The notes: a model not told the origin generated them from the letters alone. Shown: positions 8,257-17,686, counted from the stretch's first letter. The stretch: DNA of 64,000 bases from Acidovorax sp. A1169 (GCF_030704685.1 NZ_JAUZDX010000007.1:213525-277524); one strand, 5' to 3'. Numbers and translations are program-made.

Positions 8257-9378
8257 TCAGTCCTTGCGTGCGCGGCGTGCACGCACGGCCTGTGCCAGGC
8301 CTTCGAGCACCGGCACGGTCTGCGCCAGGCTGATGCAGGCGTCCGTCACCGAGACGCCGTGCGCCAGCGGCTGGCCGGGAACGATGTCCTGGCGGCCTTC
8401 CTGCAGATGGCTTTCGACCATCAGGCCGGTGATGCGGGTGTCGCCTGCGGCGATCTGGCGTGCCACGTCCTCGGCCACCGTGATCTGGCGCTGGTGCTGC
8501 TTGCTGCTGTTGGCGTGCGAGACGTCGATCATCACCTGTGGCCGCAGGCCGGCCGATTGCAGCATGGCGCAGGCCGCATCCACGTCGGCCGCACTGTAGT
8601 TGGGCTGCTTGCCGCCGCGCAGGATCACGTGGCAGTCGTTGTTGCCGCGCGTCTCGAAGATCGCGGCCTGGCCCATCTTGGTCATGCCCATGAAGGCGTG
8701 TGCGGCGCTGGCGGCCTGGATGGCGTCGCTCGCCACCTTCACTCCGCCGTCGGTACCGTTCTTGAAGCCCACCGGGCACGACAGGCCGCTGGCCAGCTGC
8801 CGGTGGCTCTGGCTTTCCGTGGTGCGGGCGCCGATCGCGCCCCAGCTCACCAGGTCGCTGATGAACTGCGGGCTCAAAAGGTCCAGGAACTCCGTGCCCA
8901 CCGGCAGGCCCAGCGCCAGCACGTCGAGCAGCAGCGCACGCGCCATCTCCAGCCCCTCGTTGATGGCAAAGCTGCCATCGAGGTGCGGGTCGTTGATGTA
9001 GCCCTTCCAGCCCACGGTGGTGCGCGGCTTCTCGAAGTACACGCGCATCACCACCAACAGGTCGTCCGCAAGCGCATCGGCCTGTGCCTTGAGCGCCCGT
9101 GCGTATTCCATGGCCTGGCCGTGGTCGTGGATGGAGCACGGCCCCACCACCACCACCAGCCGGTCGTCGTGCCCGTGCAGCACACGCGAGATCGCGGCAC
9201 GGCTGGTTTCCACCAGCGTCTGCGCGGCCTCTGGCGCGGGCTGCCACTCCTGCAACAGGGCCGGGGTGATCAGCGGGCGCACGGCCTTGATGCGGGTGTC
9301 GTCGATGCGGGTCGTGTCGTGGGTGGACAGCGCGGTGGTCGCGGGGGCGGTGTGTACGTGGAGGGTCATGGGCGCCAT
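8257..9378 (-). CDS. aroG: 3-deoxy-7-phosphoheptulonate (DAHP) synthase, class I
   Basis: 373 residues, usual for the AroF/AroG/AroH family. Condenses phosphoenolpyruvate and erythrose 4-phosphate, the first step of the shikimate pathway. Family signatures: VVVVGPCSIHD (about 76-86), MRVYFEKPRTTVGWKGYIND (PEP-binding arginine and lysine), GARTTESQSHR, VGFKNGTDG and the metal-site region VMIDVSHANSSKQH. The first ATG at 9378 has AAGG 7 bases upstream; a second ATG three codons later is an alternative. Which aromatic amino acid feeds back on it cannot be decided. It stands alone, divergent from the VOC gene. Confidence 0.93.
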   Translation of the reverse strand: MAPMTLHVHTAPATTALSTHDTTRIDDTRIKAVRPLITPALLQEWQPAPEAAQTLVETSRAAISRVLHGHDDRLVVVVGPCSIHDHGQAMEYARALKAQADALADDLLVVMRVYFEKPRTTVGWKGYINDPHLDGSFAINEGLEMARALLLDVLALGLPVGTEFLDLLSPQFISDLVSWGAIGARTTESQSHRQLASGLSCPVGFKNGTDGGVKVASDAIQAASAAHAFMGMTKMGQAAIFETRGNNDCHVILRGGKQPNYSAADVDAACAMLQSAGLRPQVMIDVSHANSSKQHQRQITVAEDVARQIAAGDTRITGLMVESHLQEGRQDIVPGQPLAHGVSVTDACISLAQTVPVLEGLAQAVRARRARKD

Positions 9379-9486
9379 TTTCGCCTTGGATGCCGGAGGC
9401 TTTGCGCCAGGGTGCTGTCCTACAGCCTTTCACCCACGCCGCAGGTATACCTATAGCCAGTCCCACCCCCGTTCCCAGGAGTTTCC

Positions 9487-9846
9487 ATGGCCATCCAGAA
9501 TGCCCTTGCCAGTGTCGCTGTCAGCAGCCTGCCCGACGCGGTGCAATGGTATGGCACCTTGTTCGAACGCGGACCCGATTCGCAGCCCATACCCGAACTG
9601 GCGGAATGGACCCTGCCGCAGGGCGGCTGGCTGCAGGTCTACCAACTGCCCAAGCGCGCCGGCCGCTGCTCGGTCACGCTGGCGGTGGACGACATCGACG
9701 AACAGGGCGAACAACTGGACCGCATGGGGGTGGACACCGCCCAGCGCTCGAACAGCAAGAAGGTGCGCGCCATCCTGGTGACTGACCCGGACGGCAACCA
9801 GCTGGCCTTTGCCCAGGCCCTGGGCGGTCAGCGTCTGGCGAGTTGA
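9487..9846 (+). CDS. VOC-superfamily (glyoxalase-like) protein
   Basis: 119 residues with one vicinal-oxygen-chelate module: beta-alpha-beta start with LPDAVQWYGTLF, and the end TDPDGNQLAFAQ typical of the fold's last strand. The usual metal ligands are not all obvious, so it may be a binding protein and not an enzyme. AGGAG lies 5 bases before the start. Its stop abuts the stop of the convergent NlpC/P60 gene. Confidence 0.75.
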   Translation: MAIQNALASVAVSSLPDAVQWYGTLFERGPDSQPIPELAEWTLPQGGWLQVYQLPKRAGRCSVTLAVDDIDEQGEQLDRMGVDTAQRSNSKKVRAILVTDPDGNQLAFAQALGGQRLAS

Positions 9847-10356
9847 TCAAGGCCGGCGGAAAGCGGGCCTTTGCCCGGCCCAATGCTTGGCGCTGAGGTG
9901 GTCCAGGCGCACCGTGCCGCCCGTGGAGGGCGCATGCACAAAGCGCCCCTCCCCCACATAGATGCCCGCATGGTTGGGCTGGCGCCCGGTGCCGAACACC
10001 ACCAGATCACCCGCACGCAGCTCGCCACCCTCGATCGGGTAACCCCACGAATTGAGCGCGGCCACGGTGCGCGGCGGCGGCGTACCGACCTGGTTGCGGT
10101 AGACATAGCCGATCAGCCCGCTGCAGTCGAAGCCCGAATCCGGCGTGTTGCCGCCATAGCGGTAGGGCGTGCCCACCAGGCCCAGCGCATGGATGGCAAT
10201 GCCGTGCGCCTGGTCCGGGCTCAGCGGCGGCGTCGTGCGGGTCGAGGCGGACGGGAACGAGGACGATGAGGAGGACGATGGGGGCGGCCGGGAGGTGCCG
10301 CAGCCTGCGATCAGCAGCGCAGCGGACACCAGGGCCAGACAGGAAAGAACACGCAT
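9847..10356 (-). CDS. NlpC/P60-family lipoprotein (cell-wall endopeptidase)
   Basis: 169 residues. A lipoprotein signal ends in the lipobox LIAGC (about 15-19), followed by a Pro/Ser-rich linker and an NlpC/P60 domain (about 50-165). Catalytic residues are visible: Cys in FDCSGLIGY, His in PNHAGIYVG and a third polar residue in RFVHAP. Such enzymes cut D-Glu-meso-DAP bonds in peptidoglycan stem peptides; outer-membrane anchoring in the periplasm is predicted. The frame is open to 10410, but the signal peptide requires the ATG at 10356. It is downstream of and co-oriented with leuA, about 97 bp away. Confidence 0.87.
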   Translation of the reverse strand: MRVLSCLALVSAALLIAGCGTSRPPPSSSSSSSFPSASTRTTPPLSPDQAHGIAIHALGLVGTPYRYGGNTPDSGFDCSGLIGYVYRNQVGTPPPRTVAALNSWGYPIEGGELRAGDLVVFGTGRQPNHAGIYVGEGRFVHAPSTGGTVRLDHLSAKHWAGQRPAFRRP

Positions 10357-10453
10357 GGATCGCAAGCGTACCGCACCCTGTGCGCGGGGGTGAATGCCCC
10401 GCCGTGGCAACCGCCTTTTGTGAAGGCATCGCCACTGTGCTCCCCGTCTTCCT

Positions 10454-12136
10454 TTACAAAGTTGCGGTCGCTGCCCGGGCGCCTTCGCGGCGCTCGGCGA
10501 GCCGGTTGGCCACGCTCACGATGGCCTGCACCGAGGCGGTCACGATGTTGTGGCTGGTGCCCGCGCCGAAGGTGGAGCCGGCCACGCCTTCGAGTGCCGC
10601 CTCCACGATGGCAAGGGCCTGGGCGTTGGCGCCCGTGCCCGTGGCGCGTTCCTCGTAGTGGTCCACGCGCAGCGGCAGGCCGAGCGCATCCACCGTCGCG
10701 GCGATCGGACCATTGCCCTGGCCTTGCAGGGTCTGGCGCACGCCATCGATGCTCACGTCGAGCTCGATGCCCTGACCATCGTCGGCCAGCCTGTGGCCAT
10801 GGCAGACGATGGCCGCATCGGGGCCGCTGGCCAGGTAGGTGGACTGGAACAGCTTCCACAGCGCATCGCCGGTCATCTCGCCCTCGCTGGCATCGGTCTG
10901 GCGTTGCACCACGGCGCTGAACTCCACCTGCATGCGCCGCGGCATCACCACGCCATGCTCGCGTTCGAGCAAAAAGGCGATGCCGCCCTTCCCCGACTGG
11001 CTGTTCACGCGGATCACACTGTCGTAGGTGCGGCCGAGGTCTTCCGGGTCGATGGGCAGGTAGGGCACTTCCCACAGGCCGTTCGGGTCCTGCGCGGCAA
11101 AGCCCTTCTTGATCGCGTCCTGGTGCGAGCCCGAGAACGCGGTGAACACCAGGTCGCCCGCATAGGGGTGGCGCGGGTGCACGGGCAGTGCCGTGCATTC
11201 CTCGGCCACGCGCGCCACGGCGGTGATGTCCGAAAAATCCAGCCCCGGGTGCACGCCCTGGGTGTACATGTTGAGCGCCAGGGTCACGATGTCCACGTTG
11301 CCGCAGCGCTCGCCGTTGCCAAAGAGGCAGCCCTCCACGCGGTCGGCGCCGGCCATCATGGCCAGCTCGGCCGCGGCCACGCCCGTGCCGCGGTCGTTGT
11401 GCGGGTGCACCGAGAGCACCACGTGCTCGCGCGGCGCCAGGCGCCGGTGCATCCACTCGATCTGGTCGGCGAACACGTTGGGCGAGGCGTTCTCCACCGT
11501 GGTCGGCAGGTTGATGATGATGCGCCGCTCTGGGCCCACGCCCCAGGCGTGGATGGCCGTCTGGCAGGCGCGCAGCGAGACTTCGAGCTCGGTGGCGCTG
11601 AAGGTCTCGGGCGAGTACTGCAGCGTCCACTGCGTCTCGGGCTGGGCATCGGTCAGGCGCTTGAGGTGCGAAACGTGCTGGTCGATGAATTCCATCACCT
11701 GCGTCACGTTCATGCCGAACACTATGCGCCGCCAGGCGGGTGCCGTGGCGTTGTACAGGTGCACGATGGCGCGCGGCGCGCCGCGCACGGCTTCCACGGT
11801 GCGCTCGATCAGGTCGGCGCGCGACTGGGTCATGACCATGAGGGTCACGTCCTGGGGTACCAGGTCCTCGTCGATGAGGCGGCGCACGAAGTCGAAGTCG
11901 GTCTGCGAGGCGGCCGGAAAGCCCACCTCGATCTCCTTGAAGCCGATGCGCACGAGTTCCTGGAACAGGCGCATCTTGCGCTCGCCGTTCATAGGCTCGA
12001 AGAGGGCCTGGTTGCCGTCGCGCAGGTCGGTGGACAACCAGATCGGCGCCTGGGTGATGGAACGCGAGGGCCAGGTGCGGTCGGTGAGCGCGACGGGGGC
12101 GATGGGCTGGTACTTGGTGGCGGGCTTGGCAATCAT
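10454..12136 (-). CDS. leuA: 2-isopropylmalate synthase
   Basis: 560 residues, the long LeuA form (TDRTWPSR start, as in Comamonadaceae and Actinobacteria). Catalyses condensation of 2-oxoisovalerate with acetyl-CoA, the committed step of leucine synthesis. Features: [10 protein letters not shown] (metal-binding Asp and Arg), [19 protein letters not shown] (HxN metal ligands), [12 protein letters not shown], and a C-terminal LeuA regulatory domain (about 430-550) that binds leucine. The ATG at 12136 has GGAG 7-10 bases upstream; the frame is open to 12187 without support. A leucine-rich leader peptide lies upstream on the same strand, so ribosome-mediated attenuation is likely in addition to feedback inhibition. 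Confidence 0.95.
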   Translation of the reverse strand: MIAKPATKYQPIAPVALTDRTWPSRSITQAPIWLSTDLRDGNQALFEPMNGERKMRLFQELVRIGFKEIEVGFPAASQTDFDFVRRLIDEDLVPQDVTLMVMTQSRADLIERTVEAVRGAPRAIVHLYNATAPAWRRIVFGMNVTQVMEFIDQHVSHLKRLTDAQPETQWTLQYSPETFSATELEVSLRACQTAIHAWGVGPERRIIINLPTTVENASPNVFADQIEWMHRRLAPREHVVLSVHPHNDRGTGVAAAELAMMAGADRVEGCLFGNGERCGNVDIVTLALNMYTQGVHPGLDFSDITAVARVAEECTALPVHPRHPYAGDLVFTAFSGSHQDAIKKGFAAQDPNGLWEVPYLPIDPEDLGRTYDSVIRVNSQSGKGGIAFLLEREHGVVMPRRMQVEFSAVVQRQTDASEGEMTGDALWKLFQSTYLASGPDAAIVCHGHRLADDGQGIELDVSIDGVRQTLQGQGNGPIAATVDALGLPLRVDHYEERATGTGANAQALAIVEAALEGVAGSTFGAGTSHNIVTASVQAIVSVANRLAERREGARAATATL

Positions 12137-12227
12137 GAGAGGCTCCACGAACGCTGTGCGGTCGCCATCGAAAGGCGCTCCCTGCACAGCAGGTCAAACG
12201 AATGAAAAAACGTGTGACATCCCCTGC

Positions 12228-12252
12228 AGCCCTTTGCGTGGAAGCAAAGGCT
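12228..12252 (-). promoter_or_regulatory. Candidate attenuator hairpin upstream of leuA
   Basis: On the minus strand AGCCTTTGC and GCAAAGGGCT form a strong hairpin (one unpaired base) between the leader peptide and leuA. A run of six T follows at 12210-12205, about 17 bases past the stem. The spacing is long for a simple intrinsic terminator, so the exact terminator/antiterminator pairing is unresolved. Confidence 0.4.
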
Positions 12253-12279
12253 GGTTCGCGGGCCGGGGTCAGGGGGAAA

Positions 12280-12384
12280 TCAGGTGTTGCGCGATGTGGC
12301 GGCAACGATGGCGAACGCAGGCAGACCCCGGCCAGGCACTAGGCCTAGCGATAGGGTGGATAGGAGCATCATGCTGCGTTGCAT
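12280..12384 (-). CDS. leuL: leuA leader peptide (leuL-like, leucine attenuation)
   Basis: A 34-codon ORF beginning MQRSMMLLSTLSLGLVPGRG, on the same strand and about 145 bp upstream of leuA. It has six leucines, four encoded by CTA, a codon almost unused in this GC-rich genome, within ten codons. The enteric leuL also relies on clustered CTA leucine codons. Slow translation of CTA at low Leu-tRNA would stall the ribosome and alter the hairpins downstream. AGGA lies about 10 bases before the ATG, within TGCTAGGAT, which also resembles an extended -10. The frame is open upstream (to 12504), but only this part fits a leader. Confidence 0.65.
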   Translation of the reverse strand: MQRSMMLLSTLSLGLVPGRGLPAFAIVAATSRNT

Positions 12385-12517
12385 AGCGGCAAATCCTAGC
12401 ACAGAGAAGGCCGCATGGCGAGCCCGGGACCATGCAGGGGGTCTTTGGGGACCGGCGCTTCTAGAATTGCGCCAGCCTTCCTTCTTCCCTCCCACAACCC
12501 CCATCGCCGGAGACCCT

Positions 12518-12883
12518 ATGCCCTACATGCTGCTCATCATGGAACCCCCAGGCCAGCGCGCCGAGCGTGGGCTCGCCAACGGGCAGGAGGTCTATGCGCG
12601 CATGCAGCGCTTCGGCGCCGGGCTGCAGGCCCGGGGCCTGCTGCTGGCCGGCGAATCGCTGGCCAACGAAACGCAGGGCGTGCGCCTGCAGGTGCGCGAG
12701 GGCCAGCCCCGCCTGGTCGATGGCCCGTTTGCCGAGACCAAGGAAATGATCGGCGGGTTCTTCCTGATCGACTGCGCCACGCGCGACGAGGCCCTGGCCA
12801 TTGCGCGCGAATGCCCGGCCGCCGAGTGGGCCACCATTGAGGTGCGCGCCGTCGCCCCCTGCTACGACGGCGCGGTGGAGTGA
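12518..12883 (+). CDS. YCII-related (DGPF) domain protein
   Basis: 121-residue cytosolic protein of the YCII/DGPF family: MPYMLLI start, the diagnostic DGPF (LVDGPFAETKEMIGGFFLID, about 67-86) and a ferredoxin-like fold. The biochemical function of DGPF proteins is unknown; many are genetic partners of ECF42 sigma factors, one of which is encoded 6 kb away. I found no ECF42-like promoter motif here. GGAG lies 6-9 bases before the ATG. It converges on the WG-repeat gene. Confidence 0.85.
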   Translation: MPYMLLIMEPPGQRAERGLANGQEVYARMQRFGAGLQARGLLLAGESLANETQGVRLQVREGQPRLVDGPFAETKEMIGGFFLIDCATRDEALAIARECPAAEWATIEVRAVAPCYDGAVE

Positions 12884-12899
12884 GCCGCAGGCCCTGCGG

Positions 12900-15800
12900 T
12901 CAGTCCTCGCCCTTCTCCTTGGCCTGGGCCGCGTAGACCAGGCCGATGCGCCGGTACATCCAGCGCCAGGCGAACACGTAGAGCATCACCACCAGGCAGG
13001 CCGCGCCCAGCCCTGGACGGAACGGCGTGGAGAACAAAAACCGCCAGGCCCAGTACAGCTCCGAAAAGCCCATCAGCGCAAAGGTGCCCAGGCCCACCCA
13101 CGGGCCCTCGGCGCGCCAGGCCCCCACGGACACGAAGGCATGGCTGACCAGCGCTGCCAGCCCCAGCACCAGGTTGGTCACCATGGCCAGGAAGGGCCGC
13201 ACCTCGAACCAGCCCGCCAGGCCCTTGAGCGTGGGGGTGTCGTCGGACTTGGCGCCCAGCATGGTCTTCAGGATGAAGGCCGTGAAGAGGCCCTTCTGCT
13301 GCAGCCGGCCCGAGGCCGTCTGCTGGCTGCTCACCACCGAATCGACGAGCTTGCGCGTCAGCCAGTCGCCGGCCGATGACGAACTGCTGCCCGGGTCGTC
13401 TTCGCCCTCTTCGGGCGGCAGCTGCTTGATGGCATCCGGCACCTGCTTGCGCAGGGCCTCGGGCACATGCTCTATGGCATTGCTGCTGCGCCGCACGGCA
13501 TGGGCGCACACGGTGAGCGTGCGCCAGGCTTCGGGCACGTATTCCAGGCGCCAGCCGCCGTCCTTCACGTGTTCGATGCAGGCCTCCTCGCCCAGCATGT
13601 CCGGCGGAATCTGCTTGAACTGCTTGACGCCCTGGCGCAGTGCCGCGGCGAAGCGCGCCGGCGTCATCAGCCGGCGCGGCACGAAGCGCACCGTGTCCTC
13701 GTCGGCCGCCAGGGCCGCGTCTACCATGGCATCGGTGATGCGCTCGCGCGGAATGTCCGCCAGCGTGCGCGGGTGCGACTGCAGTTGCGCCACCAGTGCT
13801 GCGTCGTCGGCCGCCCCGGCCTGGCCTTGTGCCAGGGCCTGCAGCCAGCGCGTGTCTTCGGTGTCGTCCCATTGCGCGCTGTAAGGCGAGTGGATGGAGA
13901 GCACGGTCGATGCCTCCAGCGCGGCCTCCTGCTCCCGGCCCAGGGCCCGGTACGCGCTGGCCAGAACGTAGTGTGCGTGCTGCTCGTAGCGCATTTGCGG
14001 GCGGCCGAGTTGCGCATCGGCAATCGCGCCCTCGTAGTCGCCGGCCCAGAGCTTCACCCAGGCGCGGTAGCCTTGCCAGTGGCTGCCCTCGCGCTGCTCG
14101 CCGTCCTTGCGCGAGCGCTCCAGGTCGTCTTCGATCAACTGCGTGGTCACCGCCAGGCGCAGGGCCTCGGGCACGTGCAGGAACACGTCCGAGCGGTCCT
14201 TGAGCGCAGCCACGCACACTGGCACGCTGCGCAGCGGCTCGGGCATCTTCTCGAGCGACAGGCCGTTGACGCGCGCCGACACCAGGCACAACTCGGCGGT
14301 GATGAGCGCGGGCGGAATCTCCTCGATCAGGCAACCATAGTCGTGCCGCACGGCGAGGGCGGCCAGCTCCGGTGTGATCTTCGCCTTGTCGATGTAGCTG
14401 ATGTTGTAGATGTCGGCCTTGAGCGCCGCTTTCTCCACCTCATCGGTACGCAGCCAGTGCGCCAGGTCGCGCAGCGGCGCCTTGGCGCGCACGGCCTTGA
14501 GCGCCAGTTCCGGCGTTAGCAGGCATCCCCACAGGTCACACAGGCTGTTGTGGTCCCAGGTCTTGGGCATGCGGCTGTTGCGCTCGTCGCGCCAGTCCCA
14601 CTCGTGGCGGCCGGCATAGAGCGCGCGCGCCAGCGCCAGGCCCTCGGCGGTCATGCACTCGGGCGGTAGGTTCGCGGCCTGGTCCACGCCCCGGCGGATC
14701 AGGGCCTGCAGCCGCTCGGGCGTCTGGAGTCGGCCGGGCACCCAGGCCAGCGCCTCCACGTCGCTGGCCAATGCCGCGTCCACCATCGCATCGTCGAGCC
14801 AGGGTGCGGGCACATGGGCAATCGCATAGCGGTCGCTGGCCACGGCCTGCAGCCATTCCTCGCGCGTCTGGGGCTTGGGGCGCTCCGCAGGCTCCAGGCT
14901 GGTGTCTTCTCCGGGTCCATCGTTCTGGCCTTCTGCGGCCTCCTGCGGCGTCACGCTGCGGCGGGCGCGGCGTGCCGTCTCCAGCGCGTCCAGGCTGGGT
15001 GCCACCATCAGCCACAGCTCAGACCAGGTGTCGCCATCGCCCGAGTCCGAATGCTTGTACAGCGTGAGCCACTGCTCGCGCGATTCGCGCAGCACACCGC
15101 TGTCGCCTCGCAGTGCCTGCGCCAGCGGCACGGCCCAGGCCTGGGTGCGCTCGCCCAAGCGGTTCCAGGGCACGGCGTGTTCGGGGTCGGGGTCCGGCGT
15201 TCCGTAGCGCGTGGCCAGGGTCTGGACCATCGCCTCGCGGATCCGGTTCACGGCCTGGTCGAGGTCGCTTGCCAGGTAGTCGTAGTGGCCGTTGTGCTCT
15301 TCGCTGGTGTAGGTGCGGGCCACGCGGCGCACCACCACCGCGCGGTTCGCCTGCACGGTGTCTTCGTCTTCATCGTCCTCTTCGTCTTCCCCATCGTCGT
15401 CGTCCGAGGGGGATTCATGCTCCAGCGTCTCGCCGGCGGCCAGCCGGTGCAGCCGGGCTTCGGCTTCGGCCAGCAAGGCCTCCGCCAGGGGGGCGATGCC
15501 TTCCACGGTGTCGATGGCTTCGAGGTGCTCGGTGGGGGCAGGCTCGAAGAAGGGCCGGGGCGGCCGGCAGTTTTCCTGCGCACCACTGCGCCACAGGGTG
15601 TTGCCGTCGGCACCGAGCAGCGTGGCGCGCACGCCGTCGTACGCTGCGCGCCAGACCACGGACGCTTCCCTGTCGATCCAGGCCACCTGGCCCTCGCGCG
15701 TGAGAAAGGGCACCAGGGGCGTGTCAGCCTGCTCGCCCACCAGCCAGCCGTCGCCATCGGTCAGCGGTTCAAGCAGTGATTCGTCCACGGTGAACACCCG

Positions 15801-16808
15801 GCCATCGGTATGCAGTAGGCCCCAGGTGGCCGCCTTGTCCTCCTTGCGGCGCTGGGCCGTACGCACCACCGCAAAGCCGCCTTCTGGACGGAAGTGGCTG
15901 CCCCAGGCCAGCGGCGGGGTGGGCAGCTGCGTGCCGTCAGCGCGCAGGAAGGCGGTGCCGTTGTAGGTGTTGGCCACCAGGCCGCAGGCCATGTGCCGCG
16001 AGAGGTGGCGTTCGCCCTTGACCACCACGCGCCCCCTGGCATCCAGGTAGCCGTGCCCGTTGTCCCAGGAGTTGGGCTCGTCGTAGTAGGCCAGTCCTTC
16101 GCTGTTGAAGGCGTCGATGCTGGGGTAGCGCGGCTCCAGCACCCACTGGCCGCGTGTGTCGATCAGGCCGTAGCTGTCGCCGTCCAGCGAGGCCGGGGTC
16201 ACGGGCAGTTCACCGAAGGGCTGCGCGAACTTGAAACGTGGCTCGATCACCCAGCGGCCATCGCGGTCCACGAAGCCCTGGCCGCGCTGGTTCTGGCCCT
16301 TCTTCCAGAGCACGGCGCGGGCCAGGCCGCCGGCGCCGAACAGGCTCAGGTCATGAAAACTCTCCGCGCAGGTGAAGCGGCCTTCGCGGTCGATGCTGCG
16401 CCAGGCGTTTTCGCCCACCTGCACGGCGCACAGCCCGTCGCGGAACGGCCGCGTGTCCTCGAAGCTCGGGGGTACCACCACCTTGCCCGCCAGGTTCATG
16501 AAGCCCCAGCGCCCGTCCTGCTGGAAGCGCGCCATGCCGTCCTCGGAGTAGTTGCGGGCATTTTCCAGCGTGGGCGGCACGCGCCAGCGGCCTTCGGCAT
16601 CGATGTAGCCCCAGTGGCCGTCATCAGCCTTGGCGGCGGCGATCCAGCCGCCCTGCCCGTCGGCGTTGAAGCGAAACAGCGTCTGCAGACCTTCGGCCGG
16701 GACGATGGCCCGGCCCGGGTGCACGATGGCGCGGGTGTAGCGGGTGCCGTCGGGCGATAGCGGGATGCTGGCAACCCAGGGTGCGGCAGCGGTGGTGTTG
16801 TTGTTCAT
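12900..16808 (-). CDS. Large WG-repeat protein with membrane-anchored C-terminus
   Basis: 1302 residues; no protein of known function recognised. Visible parts: WG repeats over about the first 400 residues (many W-G-[FYL]-[IM]-[DN] units such as WGYIDAEGRW and WGFMNLAGKV); an Asp/Glu-rich linker near 490-510; a middle region of repeated helical units (for example LAWVPGRLQTPERLQALIRR and the related FVPRRLMTPARFAAALRQGV) resembling DUF4116-type repeats; a TPR-like segment (GDYEGAIADAQLGRP); and four hydrophobic segments near the C-terminus. WG repeats are thought to bind proteins or peptidoglycan. GGAGG precedes the ATG at 16808. An inner-membrane scaffold with a large cytosolic head is my inference. 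Confidence 0.8.
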   Translation of the reverse strand: MNNNTTAAAPWVASIPLSPDGTRYTRAIVHPGRAIVPAEGLQTLFRFNADGQGGWIAAAKADDGHWGYIDAEGRWRVPPTLENARNYSEDGMARFQQDGRWGFMNLAGKVVVPPSFEDTRPFRDGLCAVQVGENAWRSIDREGRFTCAESFHDLSLFGAGGLARAVLWKKGQNQRGQGFVDRDGRWVIEPRFKFAQPFGELPVTPASLDGDSYGLIDTRGQWVLEPRYPSIDAFNSEGLAYYDEPNSWDNGHGYLDARGRVVVKGERHLSRHMACGLVANTYNGTAFLRADGTQLPTPPLAWGSHFRPEGGFAVVRTAQRRKEDKAATWGLLHTDGRVFTVDESLLEPLTDGDGWLVGEQADTPLVPFLTREGQVAWIDREASVVWRAAYDGVRATLLGADGNTLWRSGAQENCRPPRPFFEPAPTEHLEAIDTVEGIAPLAEALLAEAEARLHRLAAGETLEHESPSDDDDGEDEEDDEDEDTVQANRAVVVRRVARTYTSEEHNGHYDYLASDLDQAVNRIREAMVQTLATRYGTPDPDPEHAVPWNRLGERTQAWAVPLAQALRGDSGVLRESREQWLTLYKHSDSGDGDTWSELWLMVAPSLDALETARRARRSVTPQEAAEGQNDGPGEDTSLEPAERPKPQTREEWLQAVASDRYAIAHVPAPWLDDAMVDAALASDVEALAWVPGRLQTPERLQALIRRGVDQAANLPPECMTAEGLALARALYAGRHEWDWRDERNSRMPKTWDHNSLCDLWGCLLTPELALKAVRAKAPLRDLAHWLRTDEVEKAALKADIYNISYIDKAKITPELAALAVRHDYGCLIEEIPPALITAELCLVSARVNGLSLEKMPEPLRSVPVCVAALKDRSDVFLHVPEALRLAVTTQLIEDDLERSRKDGEQREGSHWQGYRAWVKLWAGDYEGAIADAQLGRPQMRYEQHAHYVLASAYRALGREQEAALEASTVLSIHSPYSAQWDDTEDTRWLQALAQGQAGAADDAALVAQLQSHPRTLADIPRERITDAMVDAALAADEDTVRFVPRRLMTPARFAAALRQGVKQFKQIPPDMLGEEACIEHVKDGGWRLEYVPEAWRTLTVCAHAVRRSSNAIEHVPEALRKQVPDAIKQLPPEEGEDDPGSSSSSAGDWLTRKLVDSVVSSQQTASGRLQQKGLFTAFILKTMLGAKSDDTPTLKGLAGWFEVRPFLAMVTNLVLGLAALVSHAFVSVGAWRAEGPWVGLGTFALMGFSELYWAWRFLFSTPFRPGLGAACLVVMLYVFAWRWMYRRIGLVYAAQAKEKGED

Positions 16809-16944
16809 GGTTTCCGGTTCCTCCGTGCAGGATCGTAAGGGCGGGCCATGGACCTCCCGGGCAGTGACCCCACGCGCCGGGGAAAGCCGGGCATTTGTCA
16901 CGCTTTGTGCCCACAGCCGCGTGGCTGCTGTGGGTTCACATGTA

Positions 16945-17079
16945 TCAATCTGTCAGTGGTCTGGTAGGCCGAAGCGCACCCGGCGCACCCTTTCGGGTGA
17001 TGGCGCTGATGGTCAGCTCGGGCAGGCGGGTCTGCACGGGGATGGCGCGGAACCCGGCGGCCAAGGGCTGAGCGCTGCG
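16945..17079 (-). pseudogene. Decayed C-terminal fragment, LysR-type regulator-like
   Basis: About 44 codons ending in TGA read FRAIPVQTRLPELTISAITR, then KGAPGALRPTRPLTD. This resembles the last strands of a LysR substrate-binding domain (P-[LIV]-x-x-LPxLTI-x-xI-x-R). Upstream the frame is interrupted and no HTH can be found, so it is at most a relic. It fills most of the gap between the WG-repeat gene and the ECF42 operon. Confidence 0.3.
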
Positions 17080-17176
17080 GTCCCCCCGCAATCAGCCCAC
17101 GCCGGCCCCAGCATGGGCTGCACTCATTGGTGCGCGCACAGTTTTCTTAGTAGAAACCCTCGATTTGCAGAACCCA

Positions 17177-17203
17177 CGTCGATTTCATGGCTGCCCGTCC
17201 GTC
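17177..17203 (+). promoter_or_regulatory. Candidate ECF42-dependent promoter
   Basis: CGTCGA, 17-bp spacer, CGTC, 67 bp before the YCII gene. The reported ECF42 consensus has TGTCGA at -35 and CG[AT]C at -10, so the match is good except for the first base. Autoregulation of the operon by its own sigma factor would fit. Confidence 0.35.
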
Positions 17204-17269
17204 GTGGACGATGAGCGCAGGGAATTTCCATCCCCCTGCACAGCGACTTCCACACACAGGAGATCTGCC

Positions 17270-17686
17270 ATGCGATTCATGATTCTGGTCAAGGCCAGCC
17301 CCGAGAGCGAAGCCGGCGTGCTGCCCGGTGAGGAGATGCTGGCCACCATGGGCGCCTACCACGAGGAGCTGTCGCGGGCGGGCGTGCTGCTCGATGGCGT
17401 GGGCCTCAAGGCCAGTGCCCAGGGCTGGCGCGTGCGCTATGGCAGCAGCGGCAAGCGCACCGTGGTCGACGGGCCCTTCACCGAGACCAAGGAGCTGATC
17501 GCCGGCTACACGCTGATCCAGGTGCGCTCGCGCGACGAGGCCATGGAATGGGCGCGCCGTTTTCCCAACCCGCGTGGCGAGGGGCTCGACGCCGAGATCG
17601 AAGTGCGCCCGGTCTTCGAGCTCGATGACTTTGCACCGGGCGAAGGCGTCCAGCGCTTTCGCGACATTGAAGGCGCGCGCGGCTGA
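17270..17686 (+). CDS. YCII-related (DGPF) domain protein, ECF42 partner
   Basis: 138 residues: MRFMILVKAS start, diagnostic VVDGPFTETKELIAGYTLIQ (about 64-83), and the C-terminal EIEVRPVFE common to ECF42-linked members. The function of the family is not known. CAGGAG lies 7-12 bases before the ATG. It is the first gene of a four-gene co-directional set ending with the sigma factor (gaps of 33, 77 and 9 bp), the standard ECF42 context. Confidence 0.9.
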   Translation: MRFMILVKASPESEAGVLPGEEMLATMGAYHEELSRAGVLLDGVGLKASAQGWRVRYGSSGKRTVVDGPFTETKELIAGYTLIQVRSRDEAMEWARRFPNPRGEGLDAEIEVRPVFELDDFAPGEGVQRFRDIEGARG

